64,000 nucleotides of DNA from Rheinheimera sp. 4Y26 (GTDB lineage: Bacteria > Pseudomonadota > Gammaproteobacteria > Enterobacterales > Alteromonadaceae), in the NCBI RefSeq assembly GCF_025245835.1, contig NZ_JAOBWS010000015.1, forward strand, positions 23,906-87,905, written 5' to 3'. The notes below the pieces were generated by a model that did not search any database, had not been told where the DNA came from, and worked only from the letters and a program-made list of their open reading frames with translations. Each line of letters begins with the position of its first letter. The stretch's first letter is position 1. The translations under genes were made by a program, and so were the position numbers. This document shows positions 8,584-18,352 of the stretch, in pieces.

Positions 8584-9768
8584 ATGAAACCGGAAAAAAC
8601 GCCAATGCAATGGCAGGACTGGAGTGTGTCGGCTGTGGTGGCCGGTTTTGTTGCTGTATTGGTAGGTTTTGCCAGTTCAGTGGCTATTGTGTTTCAGGCG
8701 GCCAGCGCGGCAGGGGCAGATCAGGCGGTGACAGCGTCCTGGATTGCGGTGCTGGGTTTTGCCATGGGCATCACCTGTATTGGCTTTTCCTGGTACTTTA
8801 AAGCGCCGGTGCTGACCGCCTGGTCTACGCCGGGCGCGGCTTTGCTGGCCAGCAGTTTAACGGATGTCAGTTTAGCCGAGGCTGTTGGTGTCTTTATGTT
8901 CAGTGCAGTACTGACTTTGTTGCTTGGCCTGAGCGGCTGGTTTGACAAACTCAGTAGCCGCATTCCGTTACCTATTGCCGCGGCCATGCTGGCTGGTATT
9001 TTATTTAAGTTTGGTCTGGCCATTTTTATCAGCCTGCCCGATGCTCCCGTGCTGGTGCTCACTATGTTAGGGGTGTTTCTGGCGGCAAAAAGATGGTGGC
9101 CCCGTTATGCGGTGCCGCTGGTGTTAATGGCCGGTTTGCTGTTTGCATCCGTCACGGGGCAATTGCAGCTAAACCAGGTGTCTTTGACGCTGGTGGAACC
9201 GGTATGGATCAGCCCAGAGTGGTCATGGCAGGCGCTGCTTGGCGTTGGTTTGCCGTTATTTCTGGTGACTATGACGTCACAAAATATTCCCGGTCTGGCG
9301 GTACTGAAGGCCAGTGGTTATCAGTTACCGGTGTCGCCGCTGTTAAGCTGGACCGGCCTGGTGACTTTGCTGACGGCTCCTTTGGGGAACTTTTCTATTA
9401 ATCTGGCCGCTATTACGGCAGCCATCTGCAGTGGGCCTGAAGCTCATTCGGATCCGGCAAAACGTTATACTGCCGGCATTGCCGCCGGGGTGTTTTATTT
9501 GTTGACCGGCTTGGCCGGTGCCACAGTGGTGGCGCTGTTTGCGGCTTTTCCAAAGGCGCTGGTGGCAACAGTTGCTGGTGTGGCATTACTCGGCACTATT
9601 GCGTCCAATCTGGCGCAGGTCAGTGCGGAGTCGCCGCATCGTGATGCCGCTATGCTGACTTTTCTGGTTACAGCGTCCGGCCTGAGTTTTTGGGGTATTG
9701 CATCACCTTTCTGGGGTTTAGTGGCTGGTGTTGTTACTCTGGTGCTGCTGAACTGGCGGAGGGGATGA
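8584..9768 (+). CDS. BenE-family benzoate/H+ symporter homologue
   Basis: A 394-residue integral membrane transporter with about 11-12 hydrophobic segments, matching the BenE family (related to the nucleobase/ascorbate UraA fold). Family-like stretches include WSTPGAALLASS, IPLPIAAAMLAGILFKFG and GNFSINLAAITAAICSGPEAH. It would be a proton-coupled uptake carrier in the inner membrane. Substrate is uncertain because no aromatic catabolic genes are nearby. The ATG with GGGAG five bases upstream is used; a GTG directly before it is possible. The stop overlaps the next start as ATGA. Confidence 0.88.
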   Translation: MKPEKTPMQWQDWSVSAVVAGFVAVLVGFASSVAIVFQAASAAGADQAVTASWIAVLGFAMGITCIGFSWYFKAPVLTAWSTPGAALLASSLTDVSLAEAVGVFMFSAVLTLLLGLSGWFDKLSSRIPLPIAAAMLAGILFKFGLAIFISLPDAPVLVLTMLGVFLAAKRWWPRYAVPLVLMAGLLFASVTGQLQLNQVSLTLVEPVWISPEWSWQALLGVGLPLFLVTMTSQNIPGLAVLKASGYQLPVSPLLSWTGLVTLLTAPLGNFSINLAAITAAICSGPEAHSDPAKRYTAGIAAGVFYLLTGLAGATVVALFAAFPKALVATVAGVALLGTIASNLAQVSAESPHRDAAMLTFLVTASGLSFWGIASPFWGLVAGVVTLVLLNWRRG

Positions 9769-9986
9769 TGAGCTTGTGTCCGGGTTGTGGCAAACAAAAT
9801 CTGTGTGCGGTTAGTGCCGGTGAACCGGCTGAACATTGCTGGTGTTTGCGCTTGCCCTTTGGTTTAGCTGAGCAGGCCGGTTTGCAGGCAACAGAGTTTT
9901 GTTATTGCCAGGCTTGTCTGACGACTCTGGCGGCAAAGCTTGCCACTGAGCCCAATACCGGGTCCAGCATTGAGCACAAAACATAA
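9768..9986 (+). CDS. Cysteine-rich CWC-family small protein
   Basis: A 72-residue protein with many Cys residues: LCPGCGKQNLC, then CWC, then FCYCQACL. This is the pattern of the cysteine-rich CWC family, small likely zinc-binding proteins of unknown function. GGAGG lies upstream and the start overlaps the BenE stop, so the two genes are translationally coupled. A strong terminator follows immediately. Confidence 0.75.
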   Translation: MSLCPGCGKQNLCAVSAGEPAEHCWCLRLPFGLAEQAGLQATEFCYCQACLTTLAAKLATEPNTGSSIEHKT

Positions 9987-10014
9987 ACCGGGCAAAAGCC
10001 CGGTTTATGTTTTT
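9981..10014. terminator. Bidirectional terminator, 13-bp stem
   Basis: ACATAAACCGGGC and GCCCGGTTTATGT pair around an AAAA loop, followed by TTTTT on the plus strand; on the minus strand the stem is followed by a T-rich stretch. It separates the convergent benE-CWC unit and the cyclophilin gene. Confidence 0.85.
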
Positions 10015-10036
10015 GAGTACTGGGTTTTTCACAGAC

Positions 10037-10819
10037 TTAGCAGCTGCGGCGACGCCAAACCAGTAAGGCTCCTGCCAGCAAACTGAACCAGCCAAGGCTG
10101 CCACCTGAGGAACCGGAACTTCCGCTGCTTGGCGTGCTAGTGATCAGTGTGTTGGTTTTTGGATTCAGGCCCGAAGCGGTATTTACTTCAGCATTAATCA
10201 CGGTAATGCTTTCAATCATCACCAGGTTATTGCTTGTGACCGGCGTTTTGGCGGTACCGTCGGCTGCGGTGTAGTTACGCAGCGGCACTTCCGGGTAATT
10301 GGTGTTGAGGTTATTCGGTAAGTTGCTGATGGAATCAATAATTTCCATACCAGTGCCTGTCACCTGACCAAAAACAGTAAAACCACCGTTTTGCAGATCC
10401 AGATTGGCGCTGTTGTCGCTTAAATTAATAAACCACTGATTGGTTGCGCTATTCGGGTTGCCGCTGACTTTTGCCATCGCAATAGTGCCGCGAACATTGG
10501 ATAACTTGGGTTCGTTGGCAATAGCCGCCAGCTGCGGAACTGCCACAAAAGGGGCGTTGTTGTCACCACTGAAGCGAAAACCACCACCCTGTAATACAAA
10601 ACCTTTGACGCTGCGGTGAAATACAGTGTTCTGGTAACTGCCATTTTTGACATAAGCCAGGAAATTATTCACTGTGGCTGGGGTGGTTTGATCAAACAGG
10701 TTCACTTCAAAATTACCCAGACTGGTTTTCACCAGCACCACTGTTGCGCTGACTGGCGCACAAACAAACAACAGGGCGGCGGCCAGACTGGCCAGCACTG
10801 GGGCGGTTTTTTTCTGCAT
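10037..10819 (-). CDS. Exported cyclophilin-type peptidylprolyl isomerase with GlyGly-CTERM tail
   Basis: A 260-residue cyclophilin. A signal peptide (MQKKTAPVLASLAAALLF...) is followed by the PPIase domain with NVFHR-type active-site segment TVFHRSVKGFVLQGGGF and a GTIAMAKVSGNPNSATNQWF segment. After about residue 225 comes a Ser/Gly linker (SSGSSGGSLGW), a hydrophobic helix and RRRSC, which is the GlyGly-CTERM architecture processed by rhombosortase. It should fold exported proteins and be anchored or released at the envelope. The start is the ATG with GGAG eight bases upstream. Confidence 0.88.
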   Translation of the reverse strand: MQKKTAPVLASLAAALLFVCAPVSATVVLVKTSLGNFEVNLFDQTTPATVNNFLAYVKNGSYQNTVFHRSVKGFVLQGGGFRFSGDNNAPFVAVPQLAAIANEPKLSNVRGTIAMAKVSGNPNSATNQWFINLSDNSANLDLQNGGFTVFGQVTGTGMEIIDSISNLPNNLNTNYPEVPLRNYTAADGTAKTPVTSNNLVMIESITVINAEVNTASGLNPKTNTLITSTPSSGSSGSSGGSLGWFSLLAGALLVWRRRSC

Positions 10820-10962
10820 TGGGGTTACTCCGGATTTGAATATCAGCCGCAGCTTATACGACGGCTGAGTGCAGATGCCAGCGCCATTACATTTAGTCAC
10901 CAATTGAATACAGATCATTGTAAAACAACTGGTTAATAAATAGTCAGCGCTGAAGGTCTGAA

Positions 10963-12861
10963 CTATTGCTCTGTCAGTTGTTGCCAGTTTTGCAGGTAGC
11001 GGATAGCGTTGGGATGTTCGCCTGCCTGCTCAAAATATAATTTGGCTTTGGCAAAATCGCGGGGAACAACTTTGCCTTCAAAATACAGCAGTCCGAGGTA
11101 ATAGTTAGCGCTGTTGCTGCCGGCAGCAGCCGCTTCAGTTAATAATGCCAAAGCTTTGGCTGCGTCTTCTTTCACACCTTTGCCAAACAGATACAACAGG
11201 GCCAGCCGGTTTTTAGCGGGGGTATAACCTTCGGCGGCTGCATACTGGTAAAAATGCGCGGCAGTTTTGGCGTCCTGGCTAACACCTTCACCATCATCAA
11301 ACATCAGACCGGCATTAAAGGCACAGGCAACATTGCCTTGTTTGCTGCACAACATAAACCAGCGGTTGGCCAGTTCGCTGTTTTTGGGCAGCAATTCACC
11401 ATCACGGTACAAAGTGCCGAGCCTGAGCATAGCTCTGCTAAAAAAACGCTCTGCAGCCAGCTGATAATAATGCAGTGCAAGTTTGGGGTTGGCTTCGCCA
11501 AACACTGCTTCTTCATAACCATAACCAAGCAGATAAAGCGCTTCCGGATGCCAGTTTTTACTGGCTTGCAGCAAATAAGCTTCGGCCGCCGGTACTTTGG
11601 CTGGCAATGGGCTTTCCTGCATCAGTTGTGATGCATAAAGATAAGCGGCAACGCTATTGCCTTGATCGGCCAAAGGTTTTAATTGTGCAGCCAGAGTGGC
11701 CTGTTGCTCTGGGTGTTGTTCCAGCTGTGACAACAGATAAAAAGCCCGGGCGTCCTGCAAGCCGGCGGCAGCTGCTTCTTTTAACCAGAAATCGCCTTGC
11801 GCCGGGTCGGACTTGCCAAATTTATTACCAAAATAATAACGCGACAGCTGCAACTCCGCCTGACCGGCACCGGCCAGCTCGTTAATTTGCGCTCGTTGCA
11901 AGCGGATATTGTCGGCATCTACTTTGCCAAGCCGGCCGCTTTGATGCAGAAACAGCAAAAATTGCAGCGCTGGCACGTAGTCATCGTCAGCTGCAGCCAT
12001 TAACCATTGGTGACATTGGTTTTTGCTGAGTGTCAGTTCCACCTGATAACAGAGTTCCGCCAGTTTGACTGCCGCCTGATGCGAACCCTGGCCGATGCCT
12101 TGCAGATAAAGATTGGCCGCCTGTGTTGTATCGCCATTTTGCTGCAGCATCATGGCCACAGGCACCAGCAACACTGAATTGGTTTTGGTGTATTCCGGCT
12201 GCATCTGCCGGCTCCAGCCGTCAACCAGGCCGGTAAAAGGGAAAGGGATTTGATCCAATGCATGCAGATAGCGCTGATTTTCCAGATAAATAGCTTTAAA
12301 TTTCTGCTCGTTGTTGTCGTAGACCTGCAGCACATAATGCAGGGCGTTATTGCTGGCGGAAAGTTCGGCATAATAATCCAGCACCTGCATACCGAGCAGT
12401 TGCACCAAATCGTGGCCGTCCTGATACAGATTGATTTGATAAGCACCGTAAGCGGTTTTGCCATGACCGCTTTGCAAAATACCGCTGCGCAGATAGTTCA
12501 GATAACTATGCCAGTGTTTTAACTGAGCCTTATTCTGCTGTTCGCTAAAACACTGAATGGCATGACGATAAAACGCCAGAGTCCAGAAATTGTCTTTTTG
12601 CCCTTGTTGCCAGTCGAGCTGTTGACAGTTTTTAGTTGCAGCCTGTTTTTGCCATTCATTCCAGGCAGACGCAGTGTTGGCCACTTCAGCGCTTTGCAGA
12701 TAGCTCTGATACAAGGTGGCATAAGGCGGCAGTTGTTCGGCGGCAGGCAAGTTATTGATAGTCTGCAGATATAACTGTGCTGCGGTTGGCGCAGTGGCTT
12801 TGCTCTGACAGCCAGACAACAACCAGAGGCAACAACACAGGCTTATCAGACGCAATATCAC
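10963..12861 (-). CDS. Sel1-repeat lipoprotein
   Basis: A 632-residue protein starting with a lipoprotein signal (MILRLISLCCCLWLLSGC), lipidated at the Cys of LLSGC, so envelope-anchored. The C-terminal half has Sel1/TPR-like repeats: ALYLLGYGYEEAVFG, AMLRLGTLYRDGEL, AFNAGLMFDDGEGV, AKNRLALLYLFGKGV and ANYYLGLLYFEGKV. Such repeats scaffold protein-protein contacts. The GTG start is chosen because it places the signal peptide at the N-terminus; the frame is open for another 41 codons upstream. It follows a 90-residue gene by 37 bp. Role unknown. Confidence 0.78.
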   Translation of the reverse strand: MILRLISLCCCLWLLSGCQSKATAPTAAQLYLQTINNLPAAEQLPPYATLYQSYLQSAEVANTASAWNEWQKQAATKNCQQLDWQQGQKDNFWTLAFYRHAIQCFSEQQNKAQLKHWHSYLNYLRSGILQSGHGKTAYGAYQINLYQDGHDLVQLLGMQVLDYYAELSASNNALHYVLQVYDNNEQKFKAIYLENQRYLHALDQIPFPFTGLVDGWSRQMQPEYTKTNSVLLVPVAMMLQQNGDTTQAANLYLQGIGQGSHQAAVKLAELCYQVELTLSKNQCHQWLMAAADDDYVPALQFLLFLHQSGRLGKVDADNIRLQRAQINELAGAGQAELQLSRYYFGNKFGKSDPAQGDFWLKEAAAAGLQDARAFYLLSQLEQHPEQQATLAAQLKPLADQGNSVAAYLYASQLMQESPLPAKVPAAEAYLLQASKNWHPEALYLLGYGYEEAVFGEANPKLALHYYQLAAERFFSRAMLRLGTLYRDGELLPKNSELANRWFMLCSKQGNVACAFNAGLMFDDGEGVSQDAKTAAHFYQYAAAEGYTPAKNRLALLYLFGKGVKEDAAKALALLTEAAAAGSNSANYYLGLLYFEGKVVPRDFAKAKLYFEQAGEHPNAIRYLQNWQQLTEQ

Positions 12862-12898
12862 AAGATGCTTCCCTGTTTTTTGGCAACAACAAAAGTGG

Positions 12899-13171
12899 TT
12901 ATTCGGCTTCCAGCCAGGGCGTTTCTGGCAGCAGATCCAGATGTTGCTCATAACGGGCCAGATTAAACTGTTGTTGCTGTTCAACTACGGCCAGCATTTC
13001 CGGCGCCAGGGCGCAGGCAATCAGTTCCATCGCTTCTTCCTGGCTATGGCCAGTCATGCGCAGGCGCATTAAAGTCGCTTTGACTTTGGCCGGGTACGCG
13101 TCAGCCAGCTGGTTTTCAATGACTTCAAACAGCAGGCTTTGATCAACCTGTTCAGACTCTTGATTTGACAT
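12899..13171 (-). CDS. Small conserved-looking soluble protein
   Basis: A 90-residue acidic, helical protein (MSNQESEQVDQSLLFEVIEN...). The pattern of a helix, then TLMRLRMTGHSQEEAMELIACALAPEM, then YEQHLDLLPETPW resembles a family of short uncharacterised gammaproteobacterial proteins, but I cannot name it. The ATG before SNQESEQ is chosen on composition; the upstream extension is Cys- and Arg-rich and unlike a protein. It is probably co-transcribed with the Sel1 lipoprotein. Confidence 0.6.
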   Translation of the reverse strand: MSNQESEQVDQSLLFEVIENQLADAYPAKVKATLMRLRMTGHSQEEAMELIACALAPEMLAVVEQQQQFNLARYEQHLDLLPETPWLEAE

Positions 13172-13435
13172 CAGTATATTCCGTATGCAAAAGCTGCAGC
13201 ATGCCAGAAATGCCCTGTATTGCCTAGGCGCAGAGCCGATAAATAGCCTGTCATCACTGCAAATACCGCCGTTGATAAAGTGCTTGCTATGGCGTTGGCG
13301 CAGCGTTATGTTGCTGTGATAACAACACAGACCGGCTGTAGCCGGCGGTGAAGCGGGCCAGCGCCCGGTCTTTCGGTACAACAACCCTCTGTCCTGCATT
13401 GCCTTATAAAACAACAGCAATAGCGAGTGATATCT

Positions 13436-14725
13436 ATGACAAATCCCGAGTTGGCCTGGGCCTTTCTCCAGCAGTTAGTGGTCATTTTACTGGCCGCACA
13501 ACTGTTTGGTTATTTAGCTAAATTTATCGGCCAGCCTCGTGTAGTGGGTGAAATGATTGCCGGTGTGGTGCTTGGGCCTTCGTTATTGGGTTTGTTTTGG
13601 CCACAGCTGCAACAAAGTATTTTTGTCGCCGACACTATGCCTATGTTGTACACAGGCGCCCAAATTGGCGTTGGTCTTTATATGTTTCTGGTCGGGTTGG
13701 AGTTTAATACCTTCTTGTTCCGGCAGCAGGCGCGAAGTGCCATTGGCGTGTCGCTGGCCGGCATGATAGTTCCTTTTATCGTCGGCGCTTTGCTTTGTCT
13801 GTGGTTGCTTGGCCAGCCGGGCTTGTTTGCTGCGGATATTTCTTTTGCCAATGCCGCACTTTTTATGGGCGCCGCCATTGCTATAACGGCCTTTCCAATG
13901 CTGGCGCGCATTATTTATGAACGAAAACTGGCGGGTACTGCGCTGGGCACTCTGGCTTTAGCTGCAGGCGCCATTGATGACGCTGCTGCCTGGGTAGTGC
14001 TGGCTGTGGTACTGGCTAGTTTTGGCGGCGGTGCTGTGTTGGCCATCAAAGCGGTGATTGGTGGGTTGATTTACGCCGCTTTTATGCTGACTAAGGCCCG
14101 TGGCTGGTTACAACCGCTGGCCGACAAAGCAGATAAAACCGGAGTGTTAACCCAGCCGGTGTTTTTGCTGGTGTTGCTGCTGTGGGCGTTATCGGCTTAC
14201 GCCATGGAGTGGGTGGGCCTGCATGCTGTATTTGGTGGTTTTTTATTGGGTATTGCCATGCCCAGGGGCAAAATGAGTGAAATTGTCAGCGCCCGTTTAA
14301 GCAAAATCACCGTTTTTTTGCTGTTGCCGATGTTTTTTACTTATTCAGGTTTAAAAACCCAGCTGGATGTTTTGGGCTCCTGGCAGGTGTTTTCCACAGC
14401 GTTGATTATTCTGGCGGCCTCTGTTTTTGCCAAAGGTGTGGCCTGTTGGGCAGCCGCGCGCATTGGCGGAGCCGATAACCGCACTGCCATGGCAGTAGGC
14501 GCTTTAATGAACTCCCGCGGCCTGATGGAGCTGATTATTATTAATATTGCGCTGAGTTATGGCGTGATCCAGCAAGGTTTGTTTTCCATTATGGTGTTAA
14601 TGGCGATAGTGACCACTCTGATGGCCACACCGTTATTTCAGCTGGTGTACGGCAGGCATATGGCCAAAACAGCGCCGGCAGCAGCGGCACAGGACATCAA
14701 CCCTACAGCGCTCAAAGCGGGCTAA
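13436..14725 (+). CDS. CPA2-family cation:proton antiporter
   Basis: A 429-residue inner-membrane Na+/H+ or K+/H+ exchanger domain protein with about 12-13 hydrophobic segments. Family motifs include LGYLAKFIGQPRVVGE-type start (FGYLAKFIGQPRVVGEMIAG), LYMFLVGLEF, AAAIAITAFPMLARII and GAIDDAAAWV, the last carrying the acidic ion-binding residues. There is no C-terminal RCK/TrkA-N domain, so it is the short form. The ATG before TNPELAW is used; a GTG three codons upstream is possible. A bidirectional terminator follows. Confidence 0.9.
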   Translation: MTNPELAWAFLQQLVVILLAAQLFGYLAKFIGQPRVVGEMIAGVVLGPSLLGLFWPQLQQSIFVADTMPMLYTGAQIGVGLYMFLVGLEFNTFLFRQQARSAIGVSLAGMIVPFIVGALLCLWLLGQPGLFAADISFANAALFMGAAIAITAFPMLARIIYERKLAGTALGTLALAAGAIDDAAAWVVLAVVLASFGGGAVLAIKAVIGGLIYAAFMLTKARGWLQPLADKADKTGVLTQPVFLLVLLLWALSAYAMEWVGLHAVFGGFLLGIAMPRGKMSEIVSARLSKITVFLLLPMFFTYSGLKTQLDVLGSWQVFSTALIILAASVFAKGVACWAAARIGGADNRTAMAVGALMNSRGLMELIIINIALSYGVIQQGLFSIMVLMAIVTTLMATPLFQLVYGRHMAKTAPAAAAQDINPTALKAG

Positions 14726-14747
14726 GCCCGGTTGATACAGTATCAAA

Positions 14748-14776
14748 AAGGGGCGCTGCCATTGGCTGCGCCCCTT
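14748..14776. terminator. Bidirectional terminator between the antiporter gene and ilvH
   Basis: AAGGGGCGC and GCGCCCCTT pair around an 11-nt loop. A GTTGTTTTT tract follows on the plus strand and TTTTTG on the minus strand, serving both convergent genes. Confidence 0.85.
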
Positions 14777-14807
14777 GTTGTTTTTACTGCTCTGAGTGTG
14801 GCTGGTT

Positions 14808-15299
14808 TCAGAGCGCCAGCGCTTTTTCGCCTCTGGAAATACCAGACACGCCGGTACGTACCACTTCCAGGATCTGAGTGTTTGACATGGCTTCAATAAA
14901 AGCTTCCAGCTTGTCACTGGTGCCCACCACCTGAATGGTATAAGTGGTCGGTGACACGTCGATGATCTGGCCGCGGAAAATATCGGCACAACGTTTGACT
15001 TCTTCCCGTTGATCGCCGCTGGCTTTAACCTTTACCATCATCAGCTCCCGTTCGATATGGGCGCTTTCGCTTAAGTCCACCAGCTTCACCACTTCAATCA
15101 GCTTATGTAGCTGTTTGGTGATTTGCTCTATGACCTGGTCGTCACCGCGCGTGACCAGGGTCAGGCGTGACATCGTTGGGTCTTCAGTGGCGGCCACAGT
15201 TAACGAATCAATGTTATAACCGCGCTGGGCAAACAAACCCACCACACGGGCCAGGGCGCCGGACTCGTTTTCCAGCAGAACTGCAATAATGTGCCGCAT
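14808..15299 (-). CDS. ilvH: Acetolactate synthase small (regulatory) subunit
   Basis: A 163-residue ACT-domain regulatory subunit of acetohydroxyacid synthase, giving the enzyme full activity and valine feedback inhibition. The N-terminal ACT domain reads HIIAVLLENESGALARVVGLF and GYNIDSLTVAATEDP; the C-terminal domain contains RGQIIDVSPTTYTIQVVG. Length equals E. coli IlvH. It begins 1 bp after the ilvI stop, so the two subunits are translated together. Confidence 0.96.
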   Translation of the reverse strand: MRHIIAVLLENESGALARVVGLFAQRGYNIDSLTVAATEDPTMSRLTLVTRGDDQVIEQITKQLHKLIEVVKLVDLSESAHIERELMMVKVKASGDQREEVKRCADIFRGQIIDVSPTTYTIQVVGTSDKLEAFIEAMSNTQILEVVRTGVSGISRGEKALAL

Positions 15300-15300
15300 G

Positions 15301-17049
15301 TTAAGTCCGCTCCGTTTTGCTTAAGAACATGTCATTCATAGCGCCGCCAGGCACCTGCATCGGATACACGTGTTCTTTCGGGTCAATATGAATATCCAGA
15401 AATACCAGCCGGTCTTTTAATGCAAAAGCGCGTTCCAGCGCTGGCTCTAACTCTTCCGGTGTGGTGACGCGGATACCAATATGGCCATAAGCTTCAGCCA
15501 GTTTGACAAAGTCCGGCAGCGAGTCCATGTAAGAGCTGGAATAACGCGAATCGTAGTTCATGTCCTGCCACTGCTTCACCATGCCCAGATAACCGTTATT
15601 CAGGTTGATGATTTTGACACCAAGGCCATATTGTTTGCAGGTCGACAGCTCCTGAATATTCATCTGAATGGAGCCTTCACCTGTGACACACACTACTTCT
15701 GCGTCCGGGTAATGCAGCTTCACGCCCATAGCGGCCGGTAAACCAAAACCCATGGTGCCGAGGCCACCTGAGTTGATCCAGCGGTTGGGTTTATCAAACT
15801 TGTAATATTGGGCGGCAAACATCTGGTGTTGACCCACATCTGAGGTGACATAAGCTTCACCTTTGGTATGACGGTGCACAGCTTCAATCACGGCCTGAGG
15901 TTTCAGCAGATCAGAGCGTTGTTCATAACGGCCACCATGCACTTCACGCCATTGCTGAATTTGCGTCCACCACTGGTTCAGTGCAGTTTGATCCAGCTGC
16001 GCCTGAGATTTGCTGTCCTGTTTATCCAGTTGACTCAGCATTTCCTGCAACACAGGTTTGACCAAACCCACTATAGGTACATGGGCATTAATGGTTTTTG
16101 AAATACTGGCCGGGTCTATATCAATGTGAATAATAGTGGCGTTGGGGCAGAATTTTTTGGTGGCGTTGGTCACCCGGTCATCAAAACGGGCGCCGACGGC
16201 AAAAATCACATCGGCATGGTGCATAGCCTGGTTGGCTTCATAACTGCCGTGCATACCCAGCATGCCAATAAATTGTTTATCTGACGCCGGATAAGCACCC
16301 AGCCCCATCAGGGTATTGGTCACCGGTAAGTTTAACCTTTTGGCAAGCTCCGTCAGCTCTTCAGAGGCTCGGCCTAAAATTACCCCACCGCCTGAATAAA
16401 GTACTGGCCTTTTGGCTGCCAATAAGGTTTGCAGCGCCTTTTTAATTTGCCCCGGATGGCCTTTGGCATTCGGATTATAAGAGCGCAGCTTGATATCTTT
16501 TGGATAAGAATACGGAAACTTCTGATTGGGCATGGTCATATCTTTTGGGATATCTAATACCACAGGGCCAGGCCGGCCACTTTGCGCGATATAAAATGCC
16601 TTTTTTACCATAGCCGGTATATCAGCCGGGTTTCTGACCGACATATTGTGTTTCACAATAGGGCGGGAAATACCGAGCATATCGGTTTCCTGGAAAGCAT
16701 CGTCGCCAATCAGGTGACTCATCACCTGACCGCAGATCACCACCATCGGAATAGAATCCATATAAGCAGTGGCAATGCCGGTGACTGCATTGGTGGCACC
16801 AGGGCCTGAAGTGACGAGCACGACGCCAGCTTTGCCGCTGGCACGGGCATATGCGTCCGCCATATGGGTTGCAGCTTGTTCGTGGCGGACCAGCACATGC
16901 TTCACATCATTTTGCTGGAACAGCGCATCATAGATATGTAACACGGCGCCGCCGGGGTAACCATAAACATATTCCACGCCCTCATCGTGCAGGGCGCGAA
17001 CTAACATGGCACCGCCAGACAGCATTTCTGGTTGGTTTTGTTGGCTCAT
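15301..17049 (-). CDS. ilvI: Acetolactate synthase large (catalytic) subunit
   Basis: A 582-residue ThDP/FAD enzyme that condenses pyruvate to acetolactate, or with 2-oxobutyrate to acetohydroxybutyrate, the first common step of branched-chain amino acid synthesis. It carries [14 protein letters not shown], the catalytic Glu in [19 protein letters not shown], and the ThDP Mg-binding region [14 protein letters not shown] followed by [12 protein letters not shown]. Large and small subunits form an ilvIH operon. The 5' region is long (about 400 bp), as in Lrp-controlled ilvIH of E. coli, but no Lrp site is claimed. Confidence 0.95.
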   Translation of the reverse strand: MSQQNQPEMLSGGAMLVRALHDEGVEYVYGYPGGAVLHIYDALFQQNDVKHVLVRHEQAATHMADAYARASGKAGVVLVTSGPGATNAVTGIATAYMDSIPMVVICGQVMSHLIGDDAFQETDMLGISRPIVKHNMSVRNPADIPAMVKKAFYIAQSGRPGPVVLDIPKDMTMPNQKFPYSYPKDIKLRSYNPNAKGHPGQIKKALQTLLAAKRPVLYSGGGVILGRASEELTELAKRLNLPVTNTLMGLGAYPASDKQFIGMLGMHGSYEANQAMHHADVIFAVGARFDDRVTNATKKFCPNATIIHIDIDPASISKTINAHVPIVGLVKPVLQEMLSQLDKQDSKSQAQLDQTALNQWWTQIQQWREVHGGRYEQRSDLLKPQAVIEAVHRHTKGEAYVTSDVGQHQMFAAQYYKFDKPNRWINSGGLGTMGFGLPAAMGVKLHYPDAEVVCVTGEGSIQMNIQELSTCKQYGLGVKIINLNNGYLGMVKQWQDMNYDSRYSSSYMDSLPDFVKLAEAYGHIGIRVTTPEELEPALERAFALKDRLVFLDIHIDPKEHVYPMQVPGGAMNDMFLSKTERT

Positions 17050-17451
17050 GACTCAGGTCTCATAGTTTGCGTATGCAAAAATATCGGCGCTGCGGCTGTG
17101 GTTAAAAAACACGGGCGCAGTTCCGGTTGGGTCTTGTCGAAACAAGAAATTCTTTTGCTACGTGGACAGGTTGGCAGCGTAAGGCACTGGCAACAAATAG
17201 TTCAAACTACGGCCCTGATTTTTAGTGGTGACTTCTGTGAGCAGAAGTTCATTTTGCAGGCTCGTCAGGGTGTTACTCTAAGGGAAAAACTCGGGCTTTG
17301 TCGACTTCTTTTTTCTGGTTTTGCCGCTGCTTACAGCATATTTTCCGGCAGTTGCTGACAATTACGGCAACGGCAATGCTGTGCCTTGCAAAAACACCGG
17401 CCTGACCACATAGTATTAAATCAATAAGTTAATTCAGTTACAGGTGTTGTC
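17050..17451. other. 400-bp divergent region between ilvI and the CnoX-like gene
   Basis: No gene is supported here. It contains small hairpins (ACTTCTG-TGAG-CAGAAGT near 17231-17248; CTTGT-CGAA-ACAAG near 17133-17146) and two T-rich tracts upstream of ilvI. Both flanking promoters must lie here. I saw no leucine/valine/isoleucine-rich leader peptide and no T-box. Confidence 0.5.
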
Positions 17452-18294
17452 TTGGTGAATCAGGTTGCTGCTGGTTTTGAAAACGTGCGGGATTTATTGG
17501 TTTTATCCCAACAAAAACTGGTGATTTTTGCGTTCTGGTCTGAACGTGCTGAACAAAGCAAAATGTTGTTGCAGGTGCTGTCAGGGATCAGCACTGCTTA
17601 TCCGGAACAGCTGGTGCTGGCCACAGTGAACTGCGATCTGGAGCAGGAACTGGCGATGCAGTTTGGCGTACGCAGTGTGCCAACCACGCTTTTTATTCAA
17701 AATGGTCAACCGGTGGATGGTTTTGCCGGTGCAGAGAACGAAGCGCAAATCCGTCAGCGGTTACAACCTTATTTGCCCAAAGCCGAAGACTTGTTGTTAC
17801 AGCAGGCCGAGCCGCTGCTGGCTGCACAGCAGTGGGCAGAGGCATATCCGCTGTTAGCGCAGGCGCAGCAACTGGCTGCAGAGCGGGCGGATATCCGCAA
17901 AATGCTGGCGTATTGTGCCGCTTCGCTTGGCAAAATTGATGAAGCCAAACAGCTGCTGAGCACAGTGCTGCTGGCCGATCAGGATGCTTTGTACCAGCAG
18001 GTGCTGTCGTTGATTGAACTGGCTGAACAAGCGGCCGACAGCCCGGAGATCCGTGCGCTGGAACAGCAGCTGGCCGCTGACCCGGATAATTTGTTGTTGT
18101 GTCAGCAGCTGGCTGTGCAGTATCAGCAAGCCAACAGAGTGGCCGATGCGCTGGCCTTGTTGTATAAAATTTTGCAACAGGACTTAAATTTTGGCGACAG
18201 TAAAAAACTGATGCTGGATATGCTGGCGGTGCAGCCTAAAGGGGATGCCCTGACCGCAACTTACCGGCGTAAGTTGTATAGTTTATTGTATTAA
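17452..18294 (+). CDS. Co-chaperone CnoX/YbbN-like thioredoxin-TPR protein
   Basis: A 280-residue protein with an N-terminal thioredoxin-like domain (about 1-108) and a C-terminal TPR-like helical region (about 110-280), the architecture of CnoX (YbbN), which hands oxidised clients to GroEL/DnaK. The usual CxxC is replaced by WSERAEQS, so no redox-active cysteine pair is present; VRSVPTTLFIQNGQ is the cis-Pro region. The start is TTG (17452) or GTG (17455) with AGGTG upstream. It precedes a secreted protease and an FHA protein on the same strand. Confidence 0.85.
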   Translation: MVNQVAAGFENVRDLLVLSQQKLVIFAFWSERAEQSKMLLQVLSGISTAYPEQLVLATVNCDLEQELAMQFGVRSVPTTLFIQNGQPVDGFAGAENEAQIRQRLQPYLPKAEDLLLQQAEPLLAAQQWAEAYPLLAQAQQLAAERADIRKMLAYCAASLGKIDEAKQLLSTVLLADQDALYQQVLSLIELAEQAADSPEIRALEQQLAADPDNLLLCQQLAVQYQQANRVADALALLYKILQQDLNFGDSKKLMLDMLAVQPKGDALTATYRRKLYSLLY

Positions 18295-18352
18295 CCTGGC
18301 AATACGGCAATTGCGTGTGATGTTGCAGCTGCTGAGCTCACAAGGATCTGTT

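Noticed and set aside
12030..12470. CRISPR or tandem repeats in the Sel1 gene
   Set aside because: The repetition is at protein level only; DNA repeats are not regular and there are no spacers.
17190..17260. Possible ilvI leader peptide on the minus strand (MNFCSQKSPLKIRAVV)
   Set aside because: No run of branched-chain codons, weak ribosome-binding site and no convincing attenuator follows.
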